Both the position numbers and the translations under genes were made by a program. Of a stretch of 64,000 nucleotides of DNA, positions 11,243-22,644 are shown piece after piece. Positions within the stretch are counted from its first letter, which is position 1; the number at the start of each line of letters is the position of its first letter. The DNA comes from Acorus gramineus (Eukaryota > Streptophyta > Magnoliopsida > Acorales > Acoraceae), in NCBI GenBank assembly GCA_030737835.1, contig CM060853.1, forward strand, positions 310,001 to 374,000, in the 5' to 3' direction. The notes beneath the pieces were generated by a model, which was not told the DNA's origin, made no database searches, and saw only the letters and a program-made list of their open reading frames with translations.

Positions 11243-12412
11243 AGAGGTTCCTGGGGACATTTATGTAATAACAATAGGTCCCTTAACTTTTTTTTATTTT
11301 CTTTAAGTTCCTAATTTAGTGGTGGTATTTTGTTTAGGTTTTTCTATCTAATTTTCATCCACTTTAGTTTTTTTTCTCTTTTTTTTACCCCCAAGTGAAC
11401 ATGATTTGCCTTTCTATCTCCCCCAGCCTCTCTCTTTCTCCCCCAAATAACTCAACAAGCTGTGAGACCACCTTCACCAGCCCCCCATTGCACCGATCTC
11501 GACCCCAATGTCGATCCCGCCTCCTGACCTCTCTCGATCGTCTCCCACGTCTCCATCACGCCCCTCACCCACCCCCCGCAATCCCATCGGTGAACTCGAC
11601 CTCATCCTGTGACCCCAACCCCCTCTCGCGACCCCGACCTCCCCCGAGCCCCGATCTCACCAAGGACTCAGATCAACTGGCTCTCCCTCCTGGAGGAACC
11701 TGTAACATGTATAACAGTGTACACTATGCGTGTAACAATGCACGCAGGTGTAACACATATAACTTGTAATAGGTATAACAGTGTACATATTAGGAATAAC
11801 AATATACATAATATAACATAGAACCAAATATGAACCTTTAACATGTATAACAATGTATATATTGCACATACTAGTGTACGCAGTGTAACACACACAATCT
11901 GATATAAATTTGATAAACATTCCATAAAAAAAACATACATTGGTGCCTCCAAGAGGAAGAGCCAATTGATCCGGGTCCGGGGTGAGATCGGGGCTCGGGG
12001 GAGGTCGGGGTCGCGAGAGGGGGTTGGGGTTGCGGACGGGGCCACCGGATGTGGTCGGGGTCACTGATGGGGTTGCGGGAGGTGGGCGAGGGGCGCGATG
12101 GGGACGCGAGAGACGGTTGGGAGAGGTCGGGGGGCGCAATTGGCGTTGGGGGCGAGATCGATGCAATGTGGGGCTGGTGGAGGTGGTCTCCCAGCTTGTT
12201 GAGTTATTTGGGGAAGAATGAGAGAGGTTGGGGGAGATAGAGAGGCAAATCATGTTCACTTGGGGGTAAAAGAGGGAGAAAAAAAAGCTAGAGTGGAAGA
12301 GAGTTGGATGGAAGGACCTGAACAAAATACCATTACTAACTTAATGACCTAAAGAAAACAAGAAAAAATCAAGGGATCTATTGTTATTATAGAGGTGTCC
12401 TCAGAGACCTCT
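11243..12412. mobile_element. Long-TIR (foldback or MULE/hAT-like) non-autonomous element
   Basis: Two inverted arms of roughly 450-480 bp (about 11243-11700 and 11945-12412) are similar over their whole length. Paired landmarks include AGAGGTTCCTGGGGACA against AGAGGTCTCTGAGGACA, ACCCCCAAGTGAACATGATT in both arms, and CGCGACCCCGACCTCCCCCG in both. AATTAATT flanks both ends (11235-11242, 12413-12420), an apparent 8-bp duplication, but the octamer is palindromic and so could be part of the inverted repeat. The GC-rich inner arms give spurious open frames on both strands. No transposase. Confidence 0.8.
11698..11900. repeat. Degenerate TGTATAACA-type repeats in the element core
   Basis: The loop between the inverted arms is made of imperfect repeats related to CATGTATAACAGTGTACA, including GGTATAACAGTGTACA and CATGTATAACAATGTATA. 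No reading frame or RNA gene is recognisable. Confidence 0.6.
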
Positions 12413-12474
12413 AATTAATTTTCTCATATATTTTTCAAATCTCCCTTTCTCTTAATCTCATGATAATTTAACTC

Positions 12475-12826
12475 CCGTTTGATTGGGGAATATAGGGTGG
12501 AATAAATATGGATAAGGTGGAATAAATAGCTCACGATGGGTGTTTGGAAGTATGGAATAAATAACAATATGTATGTCAGAATTAACTAGTATAAAATAGT
12601 ATAAGAATTTCTTAGAATTAAATTATTTCAAGTTAATTAACCCATTTGAATATGTGGGTCTACTGTCAAATCAAATGTCATCAACTTTTATAAATCAACT
12701 GTCATTATTTTTTTAACTTTTTAAAAATATTTATCCACGCCTTATTCATATTTTATCTGAACAACAAAAACTTTGTTATTATGTTGCCCGACGAAAATAA
12801 TTACAAACATAATCAAACAAAAAATC
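12475..12826 (-). mobile_element. MITE-like element, ~430-bp family, inverted copy
   Basis: Begins CTCCCGTTTGATTGGGG and ends near ATAATCAAACAAAAAATC. Its interior (for example ACTGTCAAATCAAATGTCATC and CTTATTCATATTTTATCTGA) is the reverse complement of the interior of 49346-49773. It shares terminal GTTTG(G/A) with the copies at 24964, 33505 and 49346. No coding capacity. Confidence 0.6.
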
Positions 12827-14713
12827 AAATTATTTTTATTTATATTAAAATAGTCATAACCATCAGAGCAGCCGTAATTCTCTATCCCTAAAAATCATCA
12901 CAGATGAGTGTCATCATCCCATAAAATCCTCCACAAATAGTCTCCTTATCCCTAAAAATCCTTTACAAACAAGATATTTAATTAAGTCTCCCTATTTCTC
13001 TCACTATCTGAATTCAAATTCAAATTTTAAATTTCAAATATGAAAGATGGATTGCACCGGGTTGTCTTATTTAATTTCATATTGTTAAAACCATTTTATG
13101 AAATACTTATTGTGTTGCTATTACCCACTTTTACAACTTTTGATATGCATGAAGAGAGATTTTGCAAGTAAATTTAAGACTGCTAATAAGGGTATTCCTA
13201 CTGACCCATGCATGGTTGGTTTGTATGGGTCAGAAATTAATGGAGAAGCAGGGGACTCCATCACCTCCTCCATTGCGGTGTACCAACCAACAACTACAAT
13301 GGAGAGGGAGGAAATGAAGGCAAGAGAGGTGTTGGAGGTGGAGGGAGTAGAGGATGCAAAGAGGAGTGGCTTCAGTCATTTAGAGAGAGTTCTGAGAGAG
13401 GATGGAAGAGAGAGAGACCACTCACCCACTCCTATCTTGTTCTACTTTTTCCTTCCTATGCTTCTCATTCTTCTTCAAAGTTAGACTCAGTCATATTCAC
13501 CAACAAAAAATGTAGACCTCATATGTTTTTATTTTTTTTAAAAATAGTAAACATAATATAATGAGGTGTATGTTTTTGATAAAAATTGCATATCGTTTCA
13601 TTTTGAGTTAAGTGAATCCATTTTTAATAAGTGTAAGAAAATATTTAATATGGTGTATACAATATCTAAAAGGTATGTGCTTCACTAGATTTCTAACGTA
13701 TTACATAGAAGTATGCTATAAGAAGAAGAAAAAAAAGAGTACAACAGCACTTTTTTTTTCACTTATGTTTGGGACAGGTCACAGGTAGTGGGTGGCTGGG
13801 TAACGATAGTGGGCTTTGAGCAATTGGGCCTGGGTAGTGGGCATGGGTTGGGTACTTAGGTTGGGTTTGGTAAAAAAAAAAAATCAAAGCATACATAACA
13901 GGGTCTAGGGCCTCGGATACTTAGGTTAGGTTGGGTCATAAAATAAAAAAATCAGTATACATAATTGGGTCCTGGGTCTCGGGTTCATAGGACCGGATAA
14001 AGAAAAAATCAGTATACATAATTGGGTTTTGGGTCTCGGGGTCATAGGACCGGGTCAGGGTTGATCTGGACCTGATTTGTTTTAATGGTCAGGTCTATAT
14101 CGGGTCTCAAGTTTTTCAGGTCGGATATTTTAAGTCTTTTATCGGGTTAAGCCTGGGTTGACCAGCGACTGTTGACAAGCCTAGTATATACTAACAGAAT
14201 GTATGAAAATAAAATAAAAAAAAATTCAAAAAGAAAAAATAAACTAATGTATTTTAGTATATACTTCATTTTTTATAATAAATTAATAATATGTATTTTA
14301 ATGGATAAGTGTATAGAAAAATGTCAAGGGTTGTCAATGGACTGCACCTAGAACTGGACATATCATTTTTCTTTAAATGAAACTGAAGCGGCACTAATCG
14401 GTTGACCAGCCCGCTTAATCTTAAAAATAATCTTAAAAATTATTCTAATACATTTCGTTTGAGTTCATACGAATTTTGACCTATACTTATAAGTGCATAT
14501 GTGCATATGATTTTTTTTTATGATTGTGTGTATCAGATCTCTCTTTAAAAAAAATACGAATGTTTGTTACGTTAAACATTTTCAACATCTTCCAATTGAT
14601 CGATTGTAATATCTATTCCTTTTAGAGCAATTTTGTCAGTCTTTTGAGGACTGTTCGTTGGCTCTTCTTTTGAGATACCTCTCATAAACCATGTATAGCA
14701 TGTGCACCCTAAT
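12827..14713. other. Intergenic DNA; no supported gene
   Basis: AT-rich. A 128-codon open frame (13098-13484, +) has no recognisable domain and is not called a gene. About 13780-14160 holds imperfect tandem copies of a ~65-bp G-rich unit (AATTGGGTCCTGGGTCTCGG and ATAGGACCGG recur near 13960-14060). Confidence 0.4.
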
Positions 14714-17159
14714 CCCTCGTTTGGGAAGTGGAATTGCCTTATTCAGCCTTGATATTTATACTAGTATAGATAACAATGTTTGGCAGAATAAGCCTATCTG
14801 TGTTTGGTTGTATTTTTTGTTATTCTTGGTTATTCTTATTGGGAAATGTAAAATTCAGATTTTTGGTGTTTGGTTGACTTAGAATAAACTGTGGATAAAT
14901 GGTTGATAAGGGATGGATAGAGAGTTATTATTTTTAAAATGTCAACTTTGTCCCTGGAATATAATTTTGTGTTTGGTGTAATTGATGAATATAAATCAAT
15001 CCATGAGGAGTGTAATTAAATTTGAACCGTCTATCTTATGTAATATTTTATGGTGGGCCTTTATATATTTTTTACAACTAATTTATGTATTCAGTGGTGA
15101 TTGCAATTGCTTTGTGGCGATTCTAATTATCTTATATGCATTTAATTATAATTACAGAATGAGTTGGACATAAATAGAAAAAAATATAAATCATAGGTTG
15201 TCCATAAAATTGAATAATTTTATTATACAAGTAACATTGCCAATATTGTTGTTATACCAAATAACAATAGCCTTCTTATATAACCTTTCATTTAATTTGT
15301 ACAAGTAACATTGCCAATATGTATTTACATATAAGTATTAACATATTCCATTATAAAATTATACACCTACGTTGTAGAGATTATATTTATATAAATCGGG
15401 TAATTATATAAATCAAAGATAATTTGTACACAACTATCCTAATAAGTTAGTAATAATTACAAATAAAATATGCATCATTCTAATTCAAAGTTAAGTTACC
15501 AAAACACATATACACTCACATTTGGGGGCTCTTAACATTGAGTACATTCCTTCCTCTGGGACAATTGATGGTTCAACACGAAGGTTCAGTTTTAAACACA
15601 TAATTTGAACTATAAAATCCCAATTATGAAATGTTGACATATATATAAATTTCATGATCACATACGTATATTAACACATATACATCACTATTGATTACAA
15701 GGCTCAAACATAGACTTATTAGTCAACAAAAAACAACATAACTAACAACCATCCATATGTTCATATTCACATTAACCTCCTATACTGTCGAGGTTATGAC
15801 AAAATTAACATTCTGAATTAACAGAATATGGTATTTAAACATCCATACACACTGAACAATCAACAAAATTGACCCAGAAACTAGTGGGCATCACAAAAAA
15901 AAAATTAACAGTTTGTCAATCACAGAAACTTCGCGGTAACACACGGTTCTGATAACATCTTGGACTACATTTTCTTGGAACATGCATGGCGTATGGACTA
16001 ACAACCTTCCCACCCATTTTTGGAAGCTCCTTTACAATTTTTACATCTTTGGAAAGAAATGAAATAAACCAATGGCACGTAGTGTGCCATCACCTTTGAC
16101 TCCACCTCCTCCTTCTTCACCCTCCTAGTTGACACCCCCGCCACCTCTGACGGGTCCCCCACCACCCCAACCACTCTCCCGGCGACGCCACCGGTTCCAA
16201 CGACCCACCCACTTCTGGCACCACCGATATCGCAAGTGGGTTCGTCTTCTCCTGCTCGTTCTCCCCAATCCTCCCTTTATTGGATGTCTTGGCAGAAAAA
16301 AAAATGTCAGAAACAAAATAACAGAGGCCATTATCCAAATAGCTAGAACATTTTATACATTGATCAAATCAGAATCCTATGGATAGATAGGGAGAACCTT
16401 ATGATGATCAAAGGATGACGGAGGAGATGGCGACGCACTCGAACAGCCAGATGGAGGAGCTTTTTAGGGATGGCGGGGCCAAAGGCCGTGACGATGGCGA
16501 TGTCGCTGGAGGTGCCCACTCAACCGAATCAGCTCCTTCTCATGAGCCAGTCCATCCATTGATCAATGTGAGACACACATGAAACCCTAAAATGGATTAA
16601 ACCTGATCGTCGCTAACCCGAACGTTGATCTACACGGATTCAAGCAATCTAGGGGAGTGGTTGCTAGGGTTTCCATGGATTCGAAGAGAGGGAGTCAAGT
16701 GGGAGAGATGAGAACGAAAGTGGCTTTCGAGGCTGTACAGAGAGAGTAAATGTGATGGGAACCTGCGCGGACATGTGTACGACGATGGAGAAAAAGCAAT
16801 GGAATTTGGACGGTGAGGATCACTTCCATTTTTGGGTGTATTTTGGGCGGTTCAGATTGAATCACAGCGGCAAGGTTCATTGATCAGACGATACACATTA
16901 AATAAGAGTGTATCATTGGGTTGTGTTAAAGTAAGAGAGAGAATATTTTTGTAATGATGGTGATGAGTATTTTTATTCTCAGGAATAGATAAGCTCTGAT
17001 AAGCTATTCTCACCTTGTAGTGGAATTGTTATCAGGCTTTATGCTAGTTTATCCAAGCATAGCTATCAGGGTTTATCCGCTCTAAACAAACAGCAAATAA
17101 GGGCTATTCTACTGTTATTCTCCCTTATTCACTGTTTATGTCAGTTGGCAAACGGGGGG
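14714..17159. mobile_element. Putative large TIR element with GTTTGG ends
   Basis: The left end CCCTCGTTTGGGAAGTGG and, inverted, the right end CCCCCGTTTGCCAACTGA are similar and are each followed by TTATTC-rich sequence like the ~430-bp MITE family. The interior has no transposase. A GC-rich piece at 16090-16560 (Pro-rich or Gly-rich in all frames) could be captured DNA but matches nothing I recognise. The boundaries rest on the two ends only. Confidence 0.4.
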
Positions 17160-17302
17160 TAAAAGTATCTTCAAAGAGGTGCTCTCTCTCTCTCTCTCAT
17201 CAGATTTGTTATTAATGCATCGTCGATGCTTGTTTTTGGTCTTTTTGTGGGTTTCGATCTCTAGCAACATTTTTTTTTTTTGAAGAAAGGTTGCTTAAAA
17301 GT

Positions 17303-17937
17303 TAGGTCATCTTCAGCCCTTACTCAAACCTATACCTAAATTTCACTTAAAATTTGAGTAAAAACTTGATTTAATATGATGTGTCTCTAACCAGCGCTTT
17401 GTGTTTTACTCTAATCTTTTAAAAATTTCATATCTTCTTATAATTATTTTCTATAAACATTTTCAAAGTTATTTCCTCAAATTACTACTCAATTTTTCTT
17501 TCCTTCAAAATATTTAAATTTAAAAATTATTATCTTCCAATATTTTTTAAAAACGGTAAAGTAATATTTTTTTTATTGGAGTAAAAATAAGAAGTTAAAA
17601 AACAAAGATGAAAACTTCAGAAAGAATAATTATTTTTTTTTGCATTTCAAGAGATGGTGAAAATTTTGGGAGGTGAGAAAACATTTAATATAATTAAACT
17701 AAATGTGGAATTGAAGAGGAAAAAATGTTTCATTGGAAGAAAATGTGGAGATAAAGGAAAAAAAAAGATGTTGAAATTTGAGTAAAGATTTGAGTCTCCC
17801 TTGATTTGGGTAAATGTTTGAGTAAAAGCTTGATTTGGTATAGGTATGGGTAAATGGTTAGAGAGGATTTTGAATGATTTTTACTCAAATTTAAATTTGA
17901 GTAAAGGTTTGAATATATGATTGGAGATGCTCTTACA
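17303..17937. mobile_element. MITE with GAGCATCTCCAA-type terminal repeats
   Basis: The right end, read inverted, is GAGCATCTCCAATCAT, a very common plant MITE terminus. The left end GGTCATCTTCAGCCC is a diverged mate. Subterminal TACTCAAACC and TTTGAGTAAA repeats are inverted between the arms. It lies just beyond the 3' end of the LINE. Confidence 0.65.
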
Positions 17938-17940
17938 ATG

Positions 17941-20880
17941 GTCATAATAATTTGGTATTAGGAGACAAGAACACTAGAAGATAGGGAAGGCGACGCAAGA
18001 GATTTGTACCAATCCCTCCTACCTCCCAGCATATAGAACTCCACCTACCTGAAAAAAACAAAAACTATGAACAAACCAGGGAGCTAATAGTTCAACAACT
18101 GAAATAGTTGAATAGCAAAATAGCAGAACACAACAACAAACTCACGCCATGACTACTATGCTCTCCCCGATCGTCGAGACGCTGTGAGCTCCCGCCATCG
18201 TCACACCCCAATCCCTAATCATCGCTGTCGCGGTCTCCCAGACATTTTCGACATAAAACCGGTGCCCTCTAAAAATAACTCCATTTCTTGCAAGCCAGGA
18301 TGCCCAAATTGTTGTCGGGATCACCAGCTGTGACACCCTCATGTGAGCACGAGAAGCTCCCAAGTTCGGGCAATTCGACATTCACTCCCAAAGCTCATCC
18401 ATGTTTTGGAATGCGCACTGTGAAGATAATATTGCAGCCACCCTTCTCCACACTTGTGCCATCATTGAACACGAATAGAATAGGTGCTCCATCATTTCCA
18501 GCTCTGCATCGCACATCACGCAAGTTGTATTCACATCTGGCCTCCATTTGGCTCTATATGTCTTGATGAGAACGCAATGTTGCATCATTAGCCAAAGAAA
18601 TAGTTTCACCTTCAATGGGATCTTCCACCTCCATATCTTGGTCACCTTGGACGCCATGGACGTGATCTTCGGCGACCCCCTCTTCCACCACCTATAACTT
18701 GCCTTCACAGAATAACCCACTGATGTAGTCCCGTTCTAGCATAGAAGGTCTTCCTCCTGCCCCGGGGATTGCGAATTCAACTCCTCCAGCAGCCTGGCCA
18801 CTTCCGCCACCTGATCATCTGAGGTGATCCGTCAGAGGTTGAGCTGCCAGTGGCCATCACTCCCCATCCTCTTCCCACGCTTGTCGCATCGTATCATCCT
18901 TGTTATTTGCAATTCCCAATATCAGCGGGAATCCTTCCTCTAAGGACGACTATCCAAGCCATTTATCCTTCCAAAAGCTAATCCTATCCCCTCTCTCTAG
19001 TCTTCATTCGAGTGACATTGAGAATTCATTTCCAAGCTCAAACAAGCCTTTGCAAAGGAACGAGGTGCTAAGTGAGGCCGCTGGAAGTCGCGCCACTCCT
19101 CCTCCATATCTCTCTTTTTTAAGAGGCTAACCCACCACAGCGTCGGGTTGTAGGCCTAGTTCCACAGCCATTTGGAGAGCATTGCTCTGTTCATCATGTC
19201 GAGGTCGAGTAAGTTGAGTCCCCCTTTCTCCTTCACCTCACATATTCTCCCCAATTTCGCCATACATGGTTTAGCATACCCTTTCTTTGGCCCGTTCCAG
19301 AAGAAACGATGCCTTAACGAGTCAATTTTTCAAATAATACCCTTTGGTGCTCGAAAAGTGGATAGATAGAACATTGGGAGACACGATAGGACTGACTACA
19401 GAAGCACAAACTTACCATCTACCGAAAGGTCTTTGTTCTGCCATCTCGCTAACCGTCGCTCAATCCTCTCTATCAACAGTTGCCAGTCTCTTCGAAGCAA
19501 GCGGGTTTTCACCAGCGAAAGTCCCAAGTGGCGTGACGGAGCCATCGAAAGTTTGCAACCCAAACTTGCTGCCATCTCTTCCGCCCTGCCCCTCTTGACA
19601 TTCACCGTCCACACTGTGCTCTTCGACCAATTTATCGCCAATCCCGATAACAAGGTAAAGCATGCCAGTATAAATCTTAACCCATACACCACTTCAATAT
19701 CCGGGGAGGCGAATATGGTTGTGTCATCCGCGTATTGTAAGTGTGTCACTGGTGTCCCCTTATGTACACGCGAGCCCTCTTATCCACCCCCGCGCCTGTC
19801 CTATAATGCACATACAACTCAAAACATTTGCAACAACCACAAACAAGATAGGTGACAGGGGATCACCCTGTTTCAATCCCCTGTTGATTGCAAAGTACCC
19901 ACACGAGGTGCCGTTAATCAAACTTTACGCTTTTGTAATGCTGATACATTGCTGAATCATTCGTACCCAGCACTCATTAAAACCATGTTGTGTAAAAACC
20001 CTTAACAAGAATTCCCTGTCAACCATGTCATATGCATTGGCAAAATTAAGATTGAGAATCATCCCACCCTCCTTATCTCTATGAAGATTAGTGATTAGTT
20101 CCTAAGTAATAACGAAACCCTCTTGAAGAGTTCGATCTGGAATGAAGGCATATTGTTGCGGCTCAATTATAAACGGACTTACCATTTTCATCCTGTTCGC
20201 CAGTACCTTCGCGATCAACATATACCTCTGTTTAAGAAGCATATCAGGCGATAATCACCTATCTGTTCAGGACCCTCTTTTTTCTGAATAAGGATGAACG
20301 CCGACACATTTACACTGCCAATGCTTTGCTGCCCTGTTTGAAACTCCATGAACATCTAGGCAACGTCCTCCTCCACGATGTCCCAGAAGGCCTGATAGAA
20401 ACGCGGACCAAACCCATCATTCCCCGGGGCTTTGTCTCCCTCGCAACCAAAGACCGCTTTCTTTATCTCCTCTACTGAAAAAGGTGCATTTGGCTCACCT
20501 AATAATTCCTCGGGAATTGTTTCAGATCTAGATCACGCCATACTGGACGCCACCTCTTGTCCTTGCTATAAGCCTACTTGAAGTGAGACACCACTGACTG
20601 TTTGATCAGGTTGCTATCAGACGGCTATTCCTCACCCTATCGAAGCTTCAAAATCTGACTTACACATCTTCTTTGGTTTGCAAATTTGTGAAAATACTTG
20701 GTGTTTCTGTCCCCTGCCGTAAGCCAAAGTGCCTTTGATTTTTGTCGCCATTCTAACTCTTCTAGACGAAGAATCTTAGCAAACTGATCCTTAGCCTGCA
20801 CTCGGGCTCCTCGTTCATCTGCCGTGAGCTCCCTACTCTCCTCCTCGATATCAAGGTTAGTAATAAAAGGGCATCTCATA
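17941..20880 (-). pseudogene. L1-type LINE, 5'-truncated and decayed
   Basis: Minus-strand non-LTR retrotransposon. At 20879-20637 is the conserved linker between endonuclease and RT (RLEELEWRQKSKALWLTAGD, RNTKYFHKFANQRR). The RT with HLQYADDTTIF (YADD codons 19723-19734) is followed by the thumb region (SGLAINWSKS, GLSLVKTRLLRRDWQLLIER). The zf-RVT domain (KIWRWKIPLKVKLFLWLMM, then CVMCDAELEMMEHLFYSC) covers 18720-18382, and a C-terminal tail ends at 18142. The frames between these blocks contain stops and shifts. The endonuclease is missing. A MITE (17303-17937) abuts the 3' side and no poly(A) survives. Confidence 0.85.
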
Positions 20881-22581
20881 TTTTTCTTTAGGTTTTTGGG
20901 TTTTTATCTTCGGTGTGATCATTGTAAAAACTTCTCATTAATAGTGGATTGATCTCTGGTGTTCTCCGTGGACGTAGGCAAGATTTGTTGAACCACATAA
21001 GTTTTTTGTGTCTTTGCTTCGATTTGTTTGTTTATTTAATTTGATTGATTGCATCCCAAGATTCGAAGTCGTAACATACCTAAATTTGGGTAGACAATTT
21101 TTGTCCCCATAGTGAGCTTGAGATGTTACATATAAAATCGGAGTTTATCCACATGTGGTGGGTGGGTACATTCCCATCGAGGATGTGTGGTCCTCTTAGG
21201 TGTTTGGTTTGGGCTAGAAGTCTAATATGACAAAGGGCTCACAAGGGGGAGGTGACTTGAGACAAGTGACATGGTTTAGTCCCACAAATGTAACAAGATA
21301 TTCTAGCTCTGTAAATTGAGTCATGTTTGCCCATTTTGATATATAATACAAGTTATTTTGAGTTAAAAAATAAAACAAATTATAGCTAATTGAAATTTAA
21401 AACTTGCACCCTTTGAGTTCCTCCCCCCCCCCCCCCCCATTTTTTCTTGATCCAGATGCTCATGTGACCTCTTTGGCAATCATATTCAATTTTCTTTTTG
21501 CAATCTGAATATGAAAAATCAGTTTTAATGCTGTGAAAGAGTTTGTTTATAGTTACCCCAACCTTCCACCACTAATTTCCGTCAAACACTGACAATAAAT
21601 AGCTAATGAGGTTGGTGGATATGCTTTAATGAATTGGAGTGCAGTGTTGGGCTATCCTAGCATCAAAACAGTAGATTCATAAAACCCCCTTTCATTCATT
21701 TCCCACCGAAAAGTTTGGTGGTTGTGTGAACAAATTTAAAATCCCCCACACCACCTCTCATTAAACATTCCTCAAAAACTGTCCACCATCCAAAAACACA
21801 CCTCTTCTTTTTAATTCACAACCACTCGCATTTACTACCCAACATAAGAAATTGTATTTAAGGTAAAATTTTTGGTAATAAAAAACTTGCATAAAAATTT
21901 TACCACAACCAATAAAGAAAAAAAAAAAACTAATTTTTTCAGCACGTACGGCGCCCATAAGTGATAGACGGCACTTCCTACTATCATGGTTTGTAATGAG
22001 TGTGAACGTGTCATTAAAAAATTAATCAAGTTCTGAATCACATGATTAAAACTTATTCCATCAACGAACTGTACGAACTTAAATAGATAAAAATCACCTA
22101 ACAAAGTATATATTTGATATGCTTTGTTTGGGTATAAGAATACGGGGGATAATGGAAGATAAAACTCAATAACTTATTTGCTTGCAAGAAATTAAATGTG
22201 TATAGTTATTTCAAAATAAGTAAGAATAAACTAGTATTGATATTTTTATAGTTTTTATTTATAATTATGATATTCCATCTAGTCTATTGCACTTGTATAA
22301 AAAGGTTATATGTCAAATTATTTATCACCACTTCTATAATAAACCAAGCGATTCGCATGTGAAATCATTTGTTCATATTTTATAAATTATTATTCATATC
22401 GTATTTTTTGTTTATCCTAAACTTACTCATAATCAATTTAATAAAAATTTTATTTTTATATTTTCAAATAACAATAACTAGAAATACAACCAGTTAAAGT
22501 GATTTATATTTCTTGATCATATTAAAATAATTATTTATCACGTGATAGTTTGTGTTGACCACGCGACAACATTCAAAGAAC
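20881..22581. other. Intergenic DNA upstream of the GDSL gene
   Basis: AT-rich with a 17-18 base C run at 21423-21440. A segment near 22120-22330 (GTTTGGGTATAAGAATACGG) looks like a further degenerate GTTTGG-type MITE. No gene seen. Confidence 0.4.
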
Positions 22582-22589
22582 TATATATA
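22582..22589 (+). promoter_or_regulatory. TATA box of the GDSL gene
   Basis: TATATATA followed by GACAGAC, 56 bp upstream of the ATG at 22645, the usual distance for a plant core promoter with a short leader. Confidence 0.65.
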
Positions 22590-22644
22590 GACAGACAATT
22601 CCCATCCATTGATTTCATCCCCAAAAGAGCCCAAAAAAAAAAAA

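Noticed and set aside
11395-11769. 124-codon Ser/Pro-rich open frame, and a 222-codon frame on the other strand (12325-11657)
   Set aside because: They are mirror images of each other through the inverted repeat of the long-TIR element and have no domain.
13098-13484. 128-codon plus-strand open frame
   Set aside because: No domain, no conserved motif, no splice or promoter support, surrounded by transposon debris.
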